64,000 nt of DNA from positions 20,485,687-20,549,686 of the forward strand of contig OX387184.1 of the NCBI GenBank assembly GCA_947561395.2, in the 5' to 3' direction. The notes beneath the pieces were generated by a model. That model saw nothing but the letters and a program-made list of their open reading frames with translations. It was not told the origin of the DNA and did not search any database. The DNA is from Buxus sempervirens (lineage: Eukaryota > Streptophyta > Magnoliopsida > Buxales > Buxaceae). The position numbers were made by a program, and so were the translations under genes. Positions 1 through 9,233 of this stretch are shown here, one piece after another. Position 1 is the first letter of the stretch. Every line of letters starts with the position of its first letter.

Positions 1-207
1 CCGGCCCGCAGAACCTTCATCCGGACTCCGATTCCAGCAAACTCACTTGCGTTGGACTCGTGTCGGGATTCTCCATCCAATGGGATAAATCAAGGTGGCC
101 CATTATCACTTGGTCAAAAGGTCAACTTTTTGTCCCTTATGGTTTGACTTTTTATTTAGGGTTTGCATTTCCGGCTCTTTCGGAAGCGCAAAAATAAGGT
201 GCTTACA
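1..207 (-). mobile_element. LTR fragment, TGTAAGC family, cut by window edge
   Basis: Read on the minus strand, this piece starts TGTAAGCACC and matches the 5' ends of the long LTRs at 9,984 and 31,412, including the stretch that runs to the words for 'ACTCGTGTCGGGATTC'. It is the first 207 bases of such an LTR; the rest lies beyond the left window edge. The family assignment to Ty3/gypsy (perhaps Tat/Ogre) is inference from its relatives. Confidence 0.75.
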
Positions 208-478
208 CTATCCAAGCCTCTTTGATGATTGGCGAATTATATGCTGAGGTAGATTCTAGGCATCTACCGTCAATTGAGAGGCGAGTGCAGATGGATGACC
301 ACGTGGTTTAACTGATCTTACAAAAATACTAGAGATCTCTTCTAACGTCTAATCATAATGGCATCAAAGTTACCCGAACACAAAATTTCAATTTCCGGAA
401 GAACAACGACGTCGTGGTTGTTAAGAAGGAGCTCTTTCCAACCAATCGATCATCTCCTTCGTTCTCTGAGAAGAAAAC

Positions 479-590
479 ATGGATGTAAAATCAAATATTG
501 ATGCCACAACTTCCGCCTCTCAGCCTCTTTCTTCTGACAACATCAAAAGTCTCTTCGACTCTGCAGAAGACTTTCTCTTTGATTGCGATG
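479..590 (+). CDS. orphan first exon of a phosphoglycolate phosphatase-like (HAD) gene
   Basis: The reading begins MDVKSNIDAT and runs through PLSSDNIKSLFDSAEDF to LFDCDG. This resembles the N-terminus of plant phosphoglycolate/4-nitrophenyl phosphatases, where DxDG is HAD motif I and its first Asp is the nucleophile. The exon closes at a GGTCTG donor that splits the Gly codon (phase 1). A pyrimidine-rich leader of roughly 100 bases precedes the ATG. The next expected exon (VIWKGDKLI-type) is not visible in the window. The downstream sequence turns into LTR pieces at 728, so the gene was either invaded in intron 1 or only this exon survives. The family call rests on memory of the motif and needs a protein search. 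Confidence 0.5.
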
Positions 591-727
591 GTCTGTATCA
601 CATAATATCAATTAGGTTGAGAAAAGAACGAACAAAGGTTTTCAATCTCAACCAGAGCCGCGAAGAGCATAGTTGCGCGCTTTTTTAGATGGCATAAACA
701 GTAGCTGTGGTTAATAACTATAGTAGC

Positions 728-1094
728 TGTAATGCCCCAGAACCGGGTTACGTAATGAAACCATAACTCGTCCCCGAGGAGTTAGCTTTTCTATACATAA
801 TCGCTGTATCAGAGTAAGGAAAACATGAAATAGCAATAATATAATCAGAGTCAACTAAATTTTCTGCAACTCACCTGAATCAAGCATATACCCACCTGTA
901 TCGTCCTTTCTGAGATCTGAAAACAAAACAAAACGGGTGAGATATGAATATCTCAATAAGTAGCACATGCATGCTCAAATACATTTTATTTAATTTCTAA
1001 AACATGAACGATTAAAGATATAATTCAACGATTAACCACGGATAATCCGATTAATCCGGCAAACAATAACAAACCACATAGTATAGTGGGACTC
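728..1094 (-). mobile_element. 3' end fragment of a long Ty3/gypsy-type LTR
   Basis: On the minus strand it ends CCCGGTTCTGGGGCATTACA, almost the same as the 3' end of the LTR at 23,875-27,440, and shares the GCATGTGCTACTTATTGAG block seen in that LTR and in the one at 11,191. The fragment is broken off where the next LTR begins. It is a fossil and shows no coding sequence. Confidence 0.65.
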
Positions 1095-2986
1095 TGTGAG
1101 ATATGGGAAAAATCACCGGGATGATTTCCCCTCCGCCAACACACGGGCTCAACGTAAAAATGGGAGAGTCACCACCATTCAGAATTATAGGGTGAGAATG
1201 GACACCAAAAGATTAAAGATTAGCAAAAATAGCTAAAATGCAAATTCTAGAGTAAAAATAACCCTACTTGAAAATCAAATCCAGAGATGGGTAAGGAGAT
1301 TAGATTATGAACGAGGGAAGGTGTTAGGCACCCCCATTCACCCACACAAGGTGGTTGCCAAGTGTTGTTCATGCTAAGAAATAAGAAAGCTTGCTACAAA
1401 TCATTAAAACTTGGAAAAAGGACACATGTATGATATCTTCACATGAAAATCCAAATGAATTCCAGATCCTCTTTTTATGTCAATATCATTTTTGGAATAT
1501 CACAAAAAGATGGAAACCAAAACAAAAGTTGCACAAAACCAAGTTGAGGCAAATCCGGAATTTGGTAAAAAGTACTGCCATTTGTCTTGAAATCATTCAA
1601 ATCCAATTTTAAATTGAACCAAACCAAAACCATTTGAAAGATTAGGGTAAACAATAGTCTCATGCAAAATTTCAATTAAATCCGGTTGAAATTCTAAGAA
1701 TTATGGCTCTTCTAAAGTTGTTGCCGGAGAAAATCAAAAGTAACAAGTAGACAAGTTTGGAAAATCACCTAGAAAAATCGGCTTCATAAAAATCAATGAA
1801 ATTTGGTATGAATAAAGTCTGTATGGCCATCTTTCAAAAGAAACTAGCCTCATATAAAAACTCATTCGGATGTGCCTTGGGTGACTTCCTGAACAGGCCC
1901 CGAGGATCACAGATTAACCCAGAAAAGTGCCGTGGAGCAGTTCTGAGTAGATCTGCTCTCCACGACACAATATAAATCAAAAAATTATGAAACCAATTGA
2001 ATTTAAAAATAGACTCATAAGGGAGTTCCTAGAAACAAAAAGCACTCAAGTCGGATTTAAAACCAGCAGATGACGCCCATTCGAAGTGATAGGTTCAACA
2101 GTTTGACCTGAAATGACGTCTCAACTTCGGCAGAATGGTGTCAAAAATCTGCTCCATAGAAATTAATGAAATTTGGTAGGCATAAACTAGACAGCCTCAC
2201 CTTTCCCATGGTTCTAGAGTCACTCCAAAATTCATCCAGATGATGAATTTATGAGTCTCCGAAGTTGGGGTACAGTTGCTGTCAAGTAAAGCCTCTTTTG
2301 GAGAAAAACAATTCACAACTGTGACAAAGTGTGTGCAATTCGTGCAAGATGAATCCAAATCCTTTAAAAATAATTTAAAGACATTCCAGAATTGATTGAG
2401 GCCATTTATTTCAGATTTATCACAACGAATGTAATAAATCCCCAAATGTGAGCCAATCCCGCCAAAATCATGCTATGTATGTGCAAGTGTGAAAAATCAT
2501 TCAAGAACAATATAACAACATAGCATGCATTCATATTCATCAAAATAAGGTTCTAAAACAACCTAGGGTTCCGTTCCATTATCGTTTCCCTTAATTCTCT
2601 CTCCCCGTTAAACATGGTTCTTCAAGATAATCTTGGGGTACTTTGAATATGAAACGGTTTTCAATCATTCAAAAGGCTTATGCAAGATAGGTTCTAGCAC
2701 TAGGGTCAATCCCTAGTCTCGTTTCTCCTAGATCCCGCCTTCACGTTTTACGGCTAGGGGGAGTCTTGAGATACTTTGAGCCAGGGAAGGTTTTCATACA
2801 CATAGAAGGCCTTATTCTACAGAAAGGTAGAAGAAGAGATCTAGATCTAGAATATAAAATAAAGAAAATAAAGAAGAGGTTTGAGGCTTACCTGGGGTTC
2901 TGGAAGCAATCCGGCAGCGGTTCCCTTCTTCACTCGGAGCTCTTGGATCTCCAACTTCTTGGCCATTTGCTTAAGGAGGAGCCTCC

Positions 2987-2994
2987 TATTTATA
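2987..2994 (-). promoter_or_regulatory. TATA box of the solo LTR
   Basis: TATAAATA on the minus strand in the context GCCTATAAATAGGAGGC. The same context (CCTATAAATAGAG) recurs in the related LTRs at 18,266 and 35,043, which supports it as the LTR promoter. Confidence 0.6.
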
Positions 2995-3160
2995 GGCAAA
3001 GGCTAAGGTTAGGGTTTGCATGATGGTAGACACAAAATAATGTCTAGAGCCCACCAACCTTAACCCTAAGGCCATTTCCGAGATTTCCCCTCATTTAATG
3101 AAGGACATGATGGTAAAAAGTGAAAACTCTCGGAAAACCCTAATTTTGAGCAAAACTTAT

Positions 3161-3303
3161 GTATCCGGCATATCAGGCCGGATACACAAGGGCCTTAATG
3201 TATCCGGCATATGATGCCGGATACACTGAAGTCTGCTTGTATCCGGCATATTCCATCGGATATGAAGAAAGACACTTGTATCCGACCTGAGTTGCCGGAT
3301 ACA
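3161..3303. repeat. 39-bp-period array of GTATCCGGC palindromes
   Basis: Four imperfect 25-base palindromes (GTATCCGGC ... GCCGGATAC) start at 3161, 3200, 3239 and 3278. The spacing is exactly 39 bases each time, with unrelated 14-base spacers. The array lies about 170 bases upstream of the LTR's TATA box in the direction of transcription. Confidence 0.9.
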
Positions 3304-3343
3304 AGGAAAAAAGCCTTTTTTCCAAATTTTAACACAGGCAATA

Positions 3344-3425
3344 CTTATTTACATGTAATATCGTTTAAGTAAATGTCCTCGTATTTTTTAATCTCCATTT
3401 ACTTAAGATATTACATGTAAATAAG
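3344..3425. repeat. 82-base near-perfect hairpin followed by a C-run
   Basis: CTTATTTACATGTAATATCG on the left pairs with CATTTACTTAAGATATTACATG... on the right to make a stem of about 30 bp with a loop near 16 bases. A run of 13 C follows within ten bases. The same hairpin plus C-run recurs at 52,471, and a decayed version at 25,654. Confidence 0.85.
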
Positions 3426-3879
3426 CAAACACCCCCCCCCCCCCACTTGAATCCATTAAAAATAGTTCCAGAACCAAATTCCAAGTGAATAAAAAGTCAA
3501 CTTTCCAGTTCTAGGCAAAATTCCGATTTTTCAGGTCTGGAAAAAAGGTTCAATATGTTAAAACCAAGGTATTCGCCAAGATTTAAAATCTCAAAAAATT
3601 CTTTTATGCAATAACATGGCTAAAAACCTGATTACCGGGAAAAATTATCTTGAAATCTGGCTTTAAAAAATATTTCATTTTCTGGGGTCAAAAGTCAACA
3701 AAATTCAACCGGAAAAAGTTTGACTTTGCACAAAATATTGAATTCAGGCCTTTTCCTTTATGGTTTTGGATTCAAATGGGTTAAGTATCTCAAACCCAAT
3801 GCAAAGAATTGAAAATTCCCATAAAATATTTCTCTCCTTCAAGATTTATAAAAAATCGTGCAATTTTGGGGTGTCTACA

Positions 3880-4024
3880 CACCTAAGATGACATTTTCCA
3901 AAAAATCATATTTTGGAGTTCTTGCAAGTCATGATTGAATGGACATAATCTTGGGAAGCGCAATTTGTGGGTCTTTTTGATCTTCGTTGTTAATTGATTC
4001 CAATTCCAACGAAGAGGGATCAGT
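3880..4024. other. unassigned spacer
   Basis: No gene, repeat or motif recognised between the solo LTR and the foldback element. Confidence 0.5.
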
Positions 4025-4511
4025 TGTAGACACCCCAAATTGCACTTCAATATAAGAGAACAGTCAAAAGGAATTTTAAATGTTTTATTTGAGCTTTGGC
4101 ATGTGTCAAAAACTCAAAAATACTCAAAAAGGGTGCTAACCGCATTGAATGTACGGTTTTTGAGAATTTGGTCTCAACCACCCTATGTATGCGGTTGTAA
4201 CTGCACATACAGGGCGGTTCCAATTCAGTTACGCTCCTTATGATTGCTGTCGACGTGGCTCAATGGCCAAAGCTTCTAGAAGCCACGTGGCAACTCACGC
4301 AAGAAGCATGAACCTCAACCGTCCTATGTCTGCGGTCGCAACCGCATACACAGGGCGGTTGAGACCAAATTCTCAAAAACCATAAATTCAGTGCGGTTAG
4401 CACCCTTTTTGAGTATTTTTGAGTTTTTGACACATGCCAAAGCTCAAATAAAACATTTAAAATTCCTTTTGACTGTTCTCTCATATTGAAGTGCAATTTG
4501 GGGTGTCTACA
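4025..4511. repeat. LTR-derived foldback (head-to-head inverted repeat)
   Basis: The element starts TGTAGACACCCCAAATTGCA and ends with the reverse complement of that word. Arms of about 205 bases (4025-4231 and 4306-4511) agree at roughly nine positions in ten, around a 75-base centre that itself folds (GACGTGGC...GCCACGTGG). The arms are the 5' end of a TGTAGACACCCC-family LTR up to and including the AACCG/CGGTT palindromes also found in the LTR at 50,141. No target-site duplication was found. The two open frames in the arms mirror each other and are not proteins. Confidence 0.85.
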
Positions 4512-4733
4512 CTTGGTTCAAAACCCACCCTCGTTAAATGCATGACAAACAACTTAAAATAAAATGTCCAATTGTACACTTAGGAGATTTCGCAACTGTC
4601 ATCAAGTTACATTTGTTATTTTGTTATTTGTCATCGATTAGTCTTTGTTATTTTTCGTACCTATCATCAAGTTGTGTTTGTGATTCTATTATTTGTCAAT
4701 TTGTGGCGGTTAGGCATTCTTTGTAAGCTGTCT
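4512..4733. other. AT-rich spacer
   Basis: Nothing recognised. It contains short repeats of 'TTATTTGTCATC'-like text. Confidence 0.4.
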
Positions 4734-4738
4734 ATATA

Positions 4739-5205
4739 TGTTAGGATCAAGCGCTTACCACTAGACCAATAACTTAAGTTATTGGTTAAAGCGCAACTTT
4801 ATTTCCTTATACCATTGCAGGGTGCTGGACCTTGGCCCAATATCCCCAACAATCCCCCCCTCCAGCACCTGCGACCGCAAGCCAACACCTGCCAATCGGA
4901 GGCAAATCGCAGGCCACCGCTTGCGAACAGCAGGATGCCTTCTTAGGACCCCCTTGCGGGACTCAAACCCACAACCTTTCCGGGGTCCTTCCTTTACACC
5001 TGTGCAATGTAGGCTAGGAGCACACCTATATAAACCGCACACAGCATGTTCTCCGGGGGACTTGAACCCAAGACCTGAGCTCCGATACCAATTGTTAGGA
5101 TCAAGCGCTTACCACTAGACCAATAACTTAAGTTATTGGCTAGAGCGCAACTTTATTTCCTTATACCATTGCAGGGTGTCGGACCTTGGCCCAATATCCC
5201 CAACA
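4739..5205 (-). mobile_element. TRIM (terminal-repeat retrotransposon in miniature), 467 bp
   Basis: Two direct LTRs of 113 bases (4739-4851 and 5093-5205) start TGTTAGGATCAAGCG and end CCCCAACA, differing at only a handful of positions. A 5-base target-site duplication ATATA flanks the unit. The minus strand carries a primer-binding site TGGTATCGGAGC next to the right LTR and a purine run (reverse of ATCCCCCCCTCC) next to the left LTR, which fixes the orientation. There is no coding sequence, as expected for a TRIM. It looks whole and fairly young. Confidence 0.9.
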
Positions 5206-5210
5206 ATATA

Positions 5211-5598
5211 TAGCTCTTCTATTCTTCATTATAATTGTAATTTTACTTAATCAAAGGAATATACACAGAATTCTCTCCATGGCGGAAGTTCTTCTTTCCC
5301 TTCTTCCTTTTCAATTCTAAACCATTTTTTGAATATTTCCTACAAATAAGAAGATGAATATGCGCTTTTCATGGCTTCCTCAATTTGTTCTTTCCAATAA
5401 ACCCCTTCCAACGATCAAACCCAATGCCTTGGTGGGCTGGGCACACACCAAGAATAGATCAAATCCATCTCTTTGATCTATTGAGCCTCAAGATTATCTG
5501 AAACTCAGCCCATAGGCTTGGGTATGCAGCCCAATCTGGTCATTTAAAGGCTTGGGCTACTCGTGTGCCTATTACTTCAATTGGTTGAGTGAATGAGC
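5211..5598. other. gene-free stretch
   Basis: No coding potential or repeat structure recognised; low-complexity AT-rich text. Confidence 0.5.
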
Positions 5599-6046
5599 TA
5601 GGAGTGCAACTCGGGTCGGTACGGTTCAGGTTGAAGTCAACCCAAGATCAAACCGAAAATATTTTACAATCAACCCAAATTGAACCGAACATAATTGAAA
5701 ACCAAAAATATAAAACCGTAAACCGAATCGAAAATAAAAAACCCAAACCAAACCAAACCAAATTACATGAGATCAATTTAGTTCAGTTTGGTTTGGGTTA
5801 GATCAATATATGCTTGTGCTAAAATAAAGGTATCTTTTGTAATATCCTAAGTTTAAAGTAAACTTTCAAAGTTTAATATATATTATATTATATAAATATA
5901 ATATATTAGGTCAGTTCGGTTCGGTTCGGTTTAACAAAGCATCCAACTCAAAACCAAACCGAATTAGTTCGGTTTAAAGATTTTTAGACCAAAACCGAAT
6001 CGAAGTCAGTTTGAATCGGTTTTTACCGGGCCGAGTTGCACCCCGT
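5599..6046. mobile_element. hAT-like MITE with CCGAACCG-rich ends
   Basis: Terminal inverted repeats read TAGGAGTGCAACTCGGGTCG on the left and (reversed) GGGGTGCAACTCGGCCCGG on the right. Inner parts are full of GGTTCGG/CCGAACC words. The TIR style suits hAT-derived MITEs. No convincing 8-base target-site duplication was found, so the right border is approximate. A truncated right end of the same element lies in the duplicated segment at 53,520. Confidence 0.6.
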
Positions 6047-6567
6047 CGTGCTTGACATCTTCACAGATGAGGGTTTTCCCTTTTAATGAAGCTACCAGAG
6101 TATATGTAAAAACGAGCTGTAACATTAATGACTGAACCCCCAGAAATAATTGCCCCAAGCTATACAAATACAAGAACACATAGCTACAACAATGCTATTA
6201 TTATTGCTTCCATGGATGCCTAATCATGTGAACCGAACAAAAAAGAGAAAGCCCAACTATGCACGAGGCTGACACAGTGGTATGTCTCATCCCTTTCAGG
6301 TAGTGGCCTTTAAGGGATGAAACAACCCTGTCCAGTTCTCCTCTCTCTTATTCATTAATATTTTCCTTATCGATCACAACAAATGCAGTTGCCTCTTCTT
6401 CGTTTAGGTCCCCCCATCCTTTGACAACCGTAATATCTGTCTCTATATGATGAACATATACGACATCCCTCATGCAAAAGCCTTTGTCCCTTTATTCCCG
6501 TGTGTGAAATTAATTATATGATATCTTCAATACATATTTTGCTGCAGCCAATCTCAGGGAAGACCAT
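5983..6567. repeat. segmental duplication, copy 1
   Basis: About 585 bases match 53,520-54,120 in the same orientation with scattered substitutions and small indels (roughly nine positions in ten or better by eye). The copy begins inside the MITE's right end and stops where the LINE remnant starts. No open frame is shared by both copies, so any conserved content is non-coding; the hairpin at 6,268 is the most structured part. Confidence 0.85.
6268..6336. repeat. short hairpin conserved in both duplicated segments
   Basis: GGTATGTCTCATCCCTT pairs with AAGGGATGAAACAACC across a loop of about 16 bases, with one bulge and one wobble, and looser pairing outside. The size suits a small-RNA precursor, but expression is unknown and I do not recognise a known miRNA in it. 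Confidence 0.45.
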
Positions 6568-6569
6568 AT

Positions 6570-7745
6570 ATGGTTGCCTCATCATGCACGAACAATAAAC
6601 TTGACAAACTTGTAGACCTACCACCTACTTCTCAATATATTTCTCCAATTCCAAGTAATACCCTTCGGAATGTCAAAACCCCAAAGATTCCTTCCTCTAA
6701 TCAAGTTTTCATGTGCCCATGCGACCCACAGAGATTATTCCTTGAATCCACCACACATAACGGAAGGTGGCAGCCTGATTCAATGTACTCCATGGGAAAT
6801 ATGTACATATTTTGTCAATCTTATCAAGAATGGCCTTGCGAATAGAGAATACCCACAACTAAGGGTGTTCATGGGCTTGGCAACCCGCCCAGCTCACTTT
6901 TAGATGGGCTTGGTGGTCATGCAATGGTTGACCATAGGGCAGGTTGGCATTGATTTTTTATTTTTAACATTTAATTAATACTTCCTCTTATGACCTTAAA
7001 CTACTTATATCTATTCCAAAAGTCTTCATTCTTCCATCTCTTACTCAAAATGGTGATAACTTTTTGTTGGCAGGTGAAATTTCTCCCTAACATTTTTTTG
7101 AGTTATCATAAAAAAAAAAAAAGATAGTATTTTAATTTTTCCTTCTCTTAAAGTATAAAATGAAATCTCTAAATGATTGTTGGCCGGGCTTGGTTGGGCT
7201 TAGGCAGTTAAGTGTGTCACCTAAACAGGCTTGGTCATTAATCACAAGCCCGATTATTGGGCTAGGCGGGCTTAGACAAAGACAATATCATTTTTATGTG
7301 TGACCTTCGCCCGGCCCAAACCCGCTGAAGCCCACTCAATGATCAGCCCTACCCACAACAAATAGTCATTTAACACAAACAGCACATGTTTGAGAAGTTG
7401 AAGCCTACCTCCCTAAAACTTTTGCTGCCCATGGCTGAAGCCTATTGTTAGCCTTTCAAGTAATGGTTCATAGTCCTTTTGCTGCCAACTTGGATGCTAA
7501 AAATGGCAAACCAAGATGTTTAACAGGAAGCCCCTTCAGGTATTGAGAATTTTGATGATATTTCGATCTTCATTGCCTCTGGAACCACATCGTAAAATAT
7601 CTTACACTTCCTCTAGGATTTATCCTCAAACCTGTAAAATTCCCCAACACTTCAAGAGCATTGAAAAGGCATGGGATAGACTGTACTTTACCATGATTGA
7701 GATAAGGACATCATCATCAAAACAAATATGCTTGGTATAATTAGG
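6570..7745 (-). mobile_element. decayed LINE reverse-transcriptase remnant
   Basis: Read on the minus strand from about 7,740, fragments in several frames resemble plant LINE ORF2: CFDDDVLIS (the F/YADD-like active-site region), then LPVKHLGLPFLASKL, then past an inserted MITE ILDKIDKICTYFPWST and WAHENLIRGRNLWGFDIPKG...WNWRNIL, which match the C-terminal part of LINE RTs. Frames shift and stops occur, so it is dead. No poly-A tail or target-site duplication is visible. This reading is by eye and needs a profile search. Confidence 0.55.
6860..7351. mobile_element. hAT-type MITE, 492 bp, inserted in the LINE remnant
   Basis: The unit is flanked by a perfect 8-base duplication CCCACAAC, the hAT signature. 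Ends read TAAGGGTGTTCATGGGC and, reversed, TAGGGCTGATCATTGAGTGGGC. The interior repeats GGGCTTGGTTGGGCTT-type words. There is no coding sequence. It splits the LINE remnant, so it is the younger of the two. Confidence 0.85.
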
Positions 7746-9233
7746 CGCGCCTACTTCTTTCTAAAGCAGAATTAATGTAATAATGTTATATATATCTTAA
7801 TTTTTTCCTTTGTGATTTTATTGAAACAAATACTGCTACAAATTTTTCTTTTTCCTTTCAAAAATACCAAAATAAAATTTACAAGAAAACAAATAGCTAA
7901 AGTGTAGACGATTTTCCTTCTAATCATGTTCACATTGTCAAACCAAGATGCAAGTGTGTAGTGTATCCAAAACCTCATGTAGTATTTTCTTTCCATGTTT
8001 CCTTGGCTTGTGGCCCAGCTGGATTGACATTATTCAGTGATAAAATAAGTTTTTGTCGCATGGTGTTTGATTACATTTGTTCTGAAACAGGTTGCCAAAG
8101 ACTACTCCTTTCAGAGTTTCATTTTTTCTAACTTCTCTAGGCATTTGTCCCGAAGAGCGATTAGGTTGCCAGCAAGAAAATTTCATGTTATAACTTGGGG
8201 TTCAAAGGCAAGAATGAAGGTTCTAACTATTCTTGTTTTATGTTTAATAATATTTTCAACCACCCAATTTGCATATTTTCCGCTTCTGAAGCCAAAACCT
8301 CCTACAAAGGGGAGTTGCTTACCAAAAAGAAAAATTAGCTATATATATCCCAACTATTCTCATGTGTTAATGATTTATAGCTATAATTTAAAGGCCAGTT
8401 AATGACTTGATCTTCCTCACTTGTGCTGCCAAAGTTGGGGTTGACCTGGTCAGGTTTATGGCGGGTTGTGATAAACCTGAACCTTCCCCTAGCCCGCGTT
8501 TGGCAATACCAAAATTAACCATTAGGAACGGGCATGTCAAGTTACCTATTTAACCCACCCGATTGCAATCCCTAAAAGGGTTGGGTGTGTAAACCATTGC
8601 CCCTCTTTTATATCCTATACTCGAATTTGTATTCATTGTCCTTTTATTCAAACTTTTCATTAGAAAACACCTTTTAGTGACGTCGTCTACCTCCTTTGCC
8701 TCCTTGCAACTCACTATTTTCACGCCAAAACTTACCAATTTCTACTTAGTACTCTTCGAGCCTTTCCCTTCTACTTTGGAATTAATGGCCACTTTAAAAG
8801 GCAACACACAAAATAAGATATATTTACCCATAGTTAAGAACAGCTAATAAAACAGTAAATTCTACCTAGAAAAAATTTAACGGCATCAAGAAGTATCGTT
8901 GCCATTAAAAGACGTCCCGATACTATATATAAGCATTAGTAATTATTTAATAATATGGTATTTAAAAAAATGTTCCCGTGGCACGGGTACAACATTTAGT
9001 TATTAATTAATTGGCTACTTTGCTTCACCATTTTCTGGTTAGTTTATATTGCTTTTAAGCTTTAGTTTGTTGAGTTTAAAACTAAAAGTGCGCAACTGGC
9101 GCAATTGGCTCACCACTATTAGCATTTTCAATATCAAAATGTCACACACATTATAGGATGGCAAAGGAGTTTGGGCAAAAGTCAACCTACTAAAGCACAA
9201 GAAAAGCGAGCAATACACAAAGCATTTTTTTAA
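7746..9233. other. gene-free stretch with repeat debris
   Basis: No supported gene. Around 8,427-8,580 there is GGGTTGACCTGG...CCCACCCGATTGC text that may be a decayed hAT MITE. Near 8,975 there is a possible Helitron end. The open frames here have no recognisable domain. Confidence 0.5.
8975..9000 (+). mobile_element. possible Helitron 3' terminus
   Basis: A CCCGTG-G-CACGGG hairpin is followed nine bases later by TTAGT, close to the Helitron 3' layout of a GC hairpin about 10 bases before CTAG|T. The last word is off by one base, and the 5' end was not located with confidence (ATACTATATATAAG at 8,919 is a candidate). Confidence 0.35.

Larger units (their letters stand above)
1095..3879 (-). 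mobile_element. solo LTR, TGTAGACACCCC/TCTCACA family, about 2.8 kb
   Basis: On the minus strand it runs from TGTAGACACCCC to CATATCTCACA, the same termini as the LTRs at 18,266, 35,043 and 50,141. Parts in transcription order are an 82-base hairpin beside a C-run, an array of GTATCCGGC palindromes, a TATA box, a leader containing AGCCGTAAAACGTG, and a conserved GGTGCCTAACACC block near the 3' end. The GTGACTC/TGGCGACTC-like words near that end recall Tat/Ogre LTRs (inference). No internal domain is attached and I see no matching target-site duplication, so one flank may be rearranged. Confidence 0.75.

Noticed and set aside
3161-3303. CRISPR-like array of regularly spaced repeats
   Set aside because: The repeats lie inside plant LTRs, spacers are 14 bases, there is no leader or cas gene, and the host is a eukaryote.
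4040-4496. Two mirror-image open frames starting MHFN and sharing most residues
   Set aside because: They are the two arms of one foldback read from each end, not proteins.
8067-8402. 111-codon open frame
   Set aside because: No recognisable domain, poor codon texture and no splice context; likely chance.
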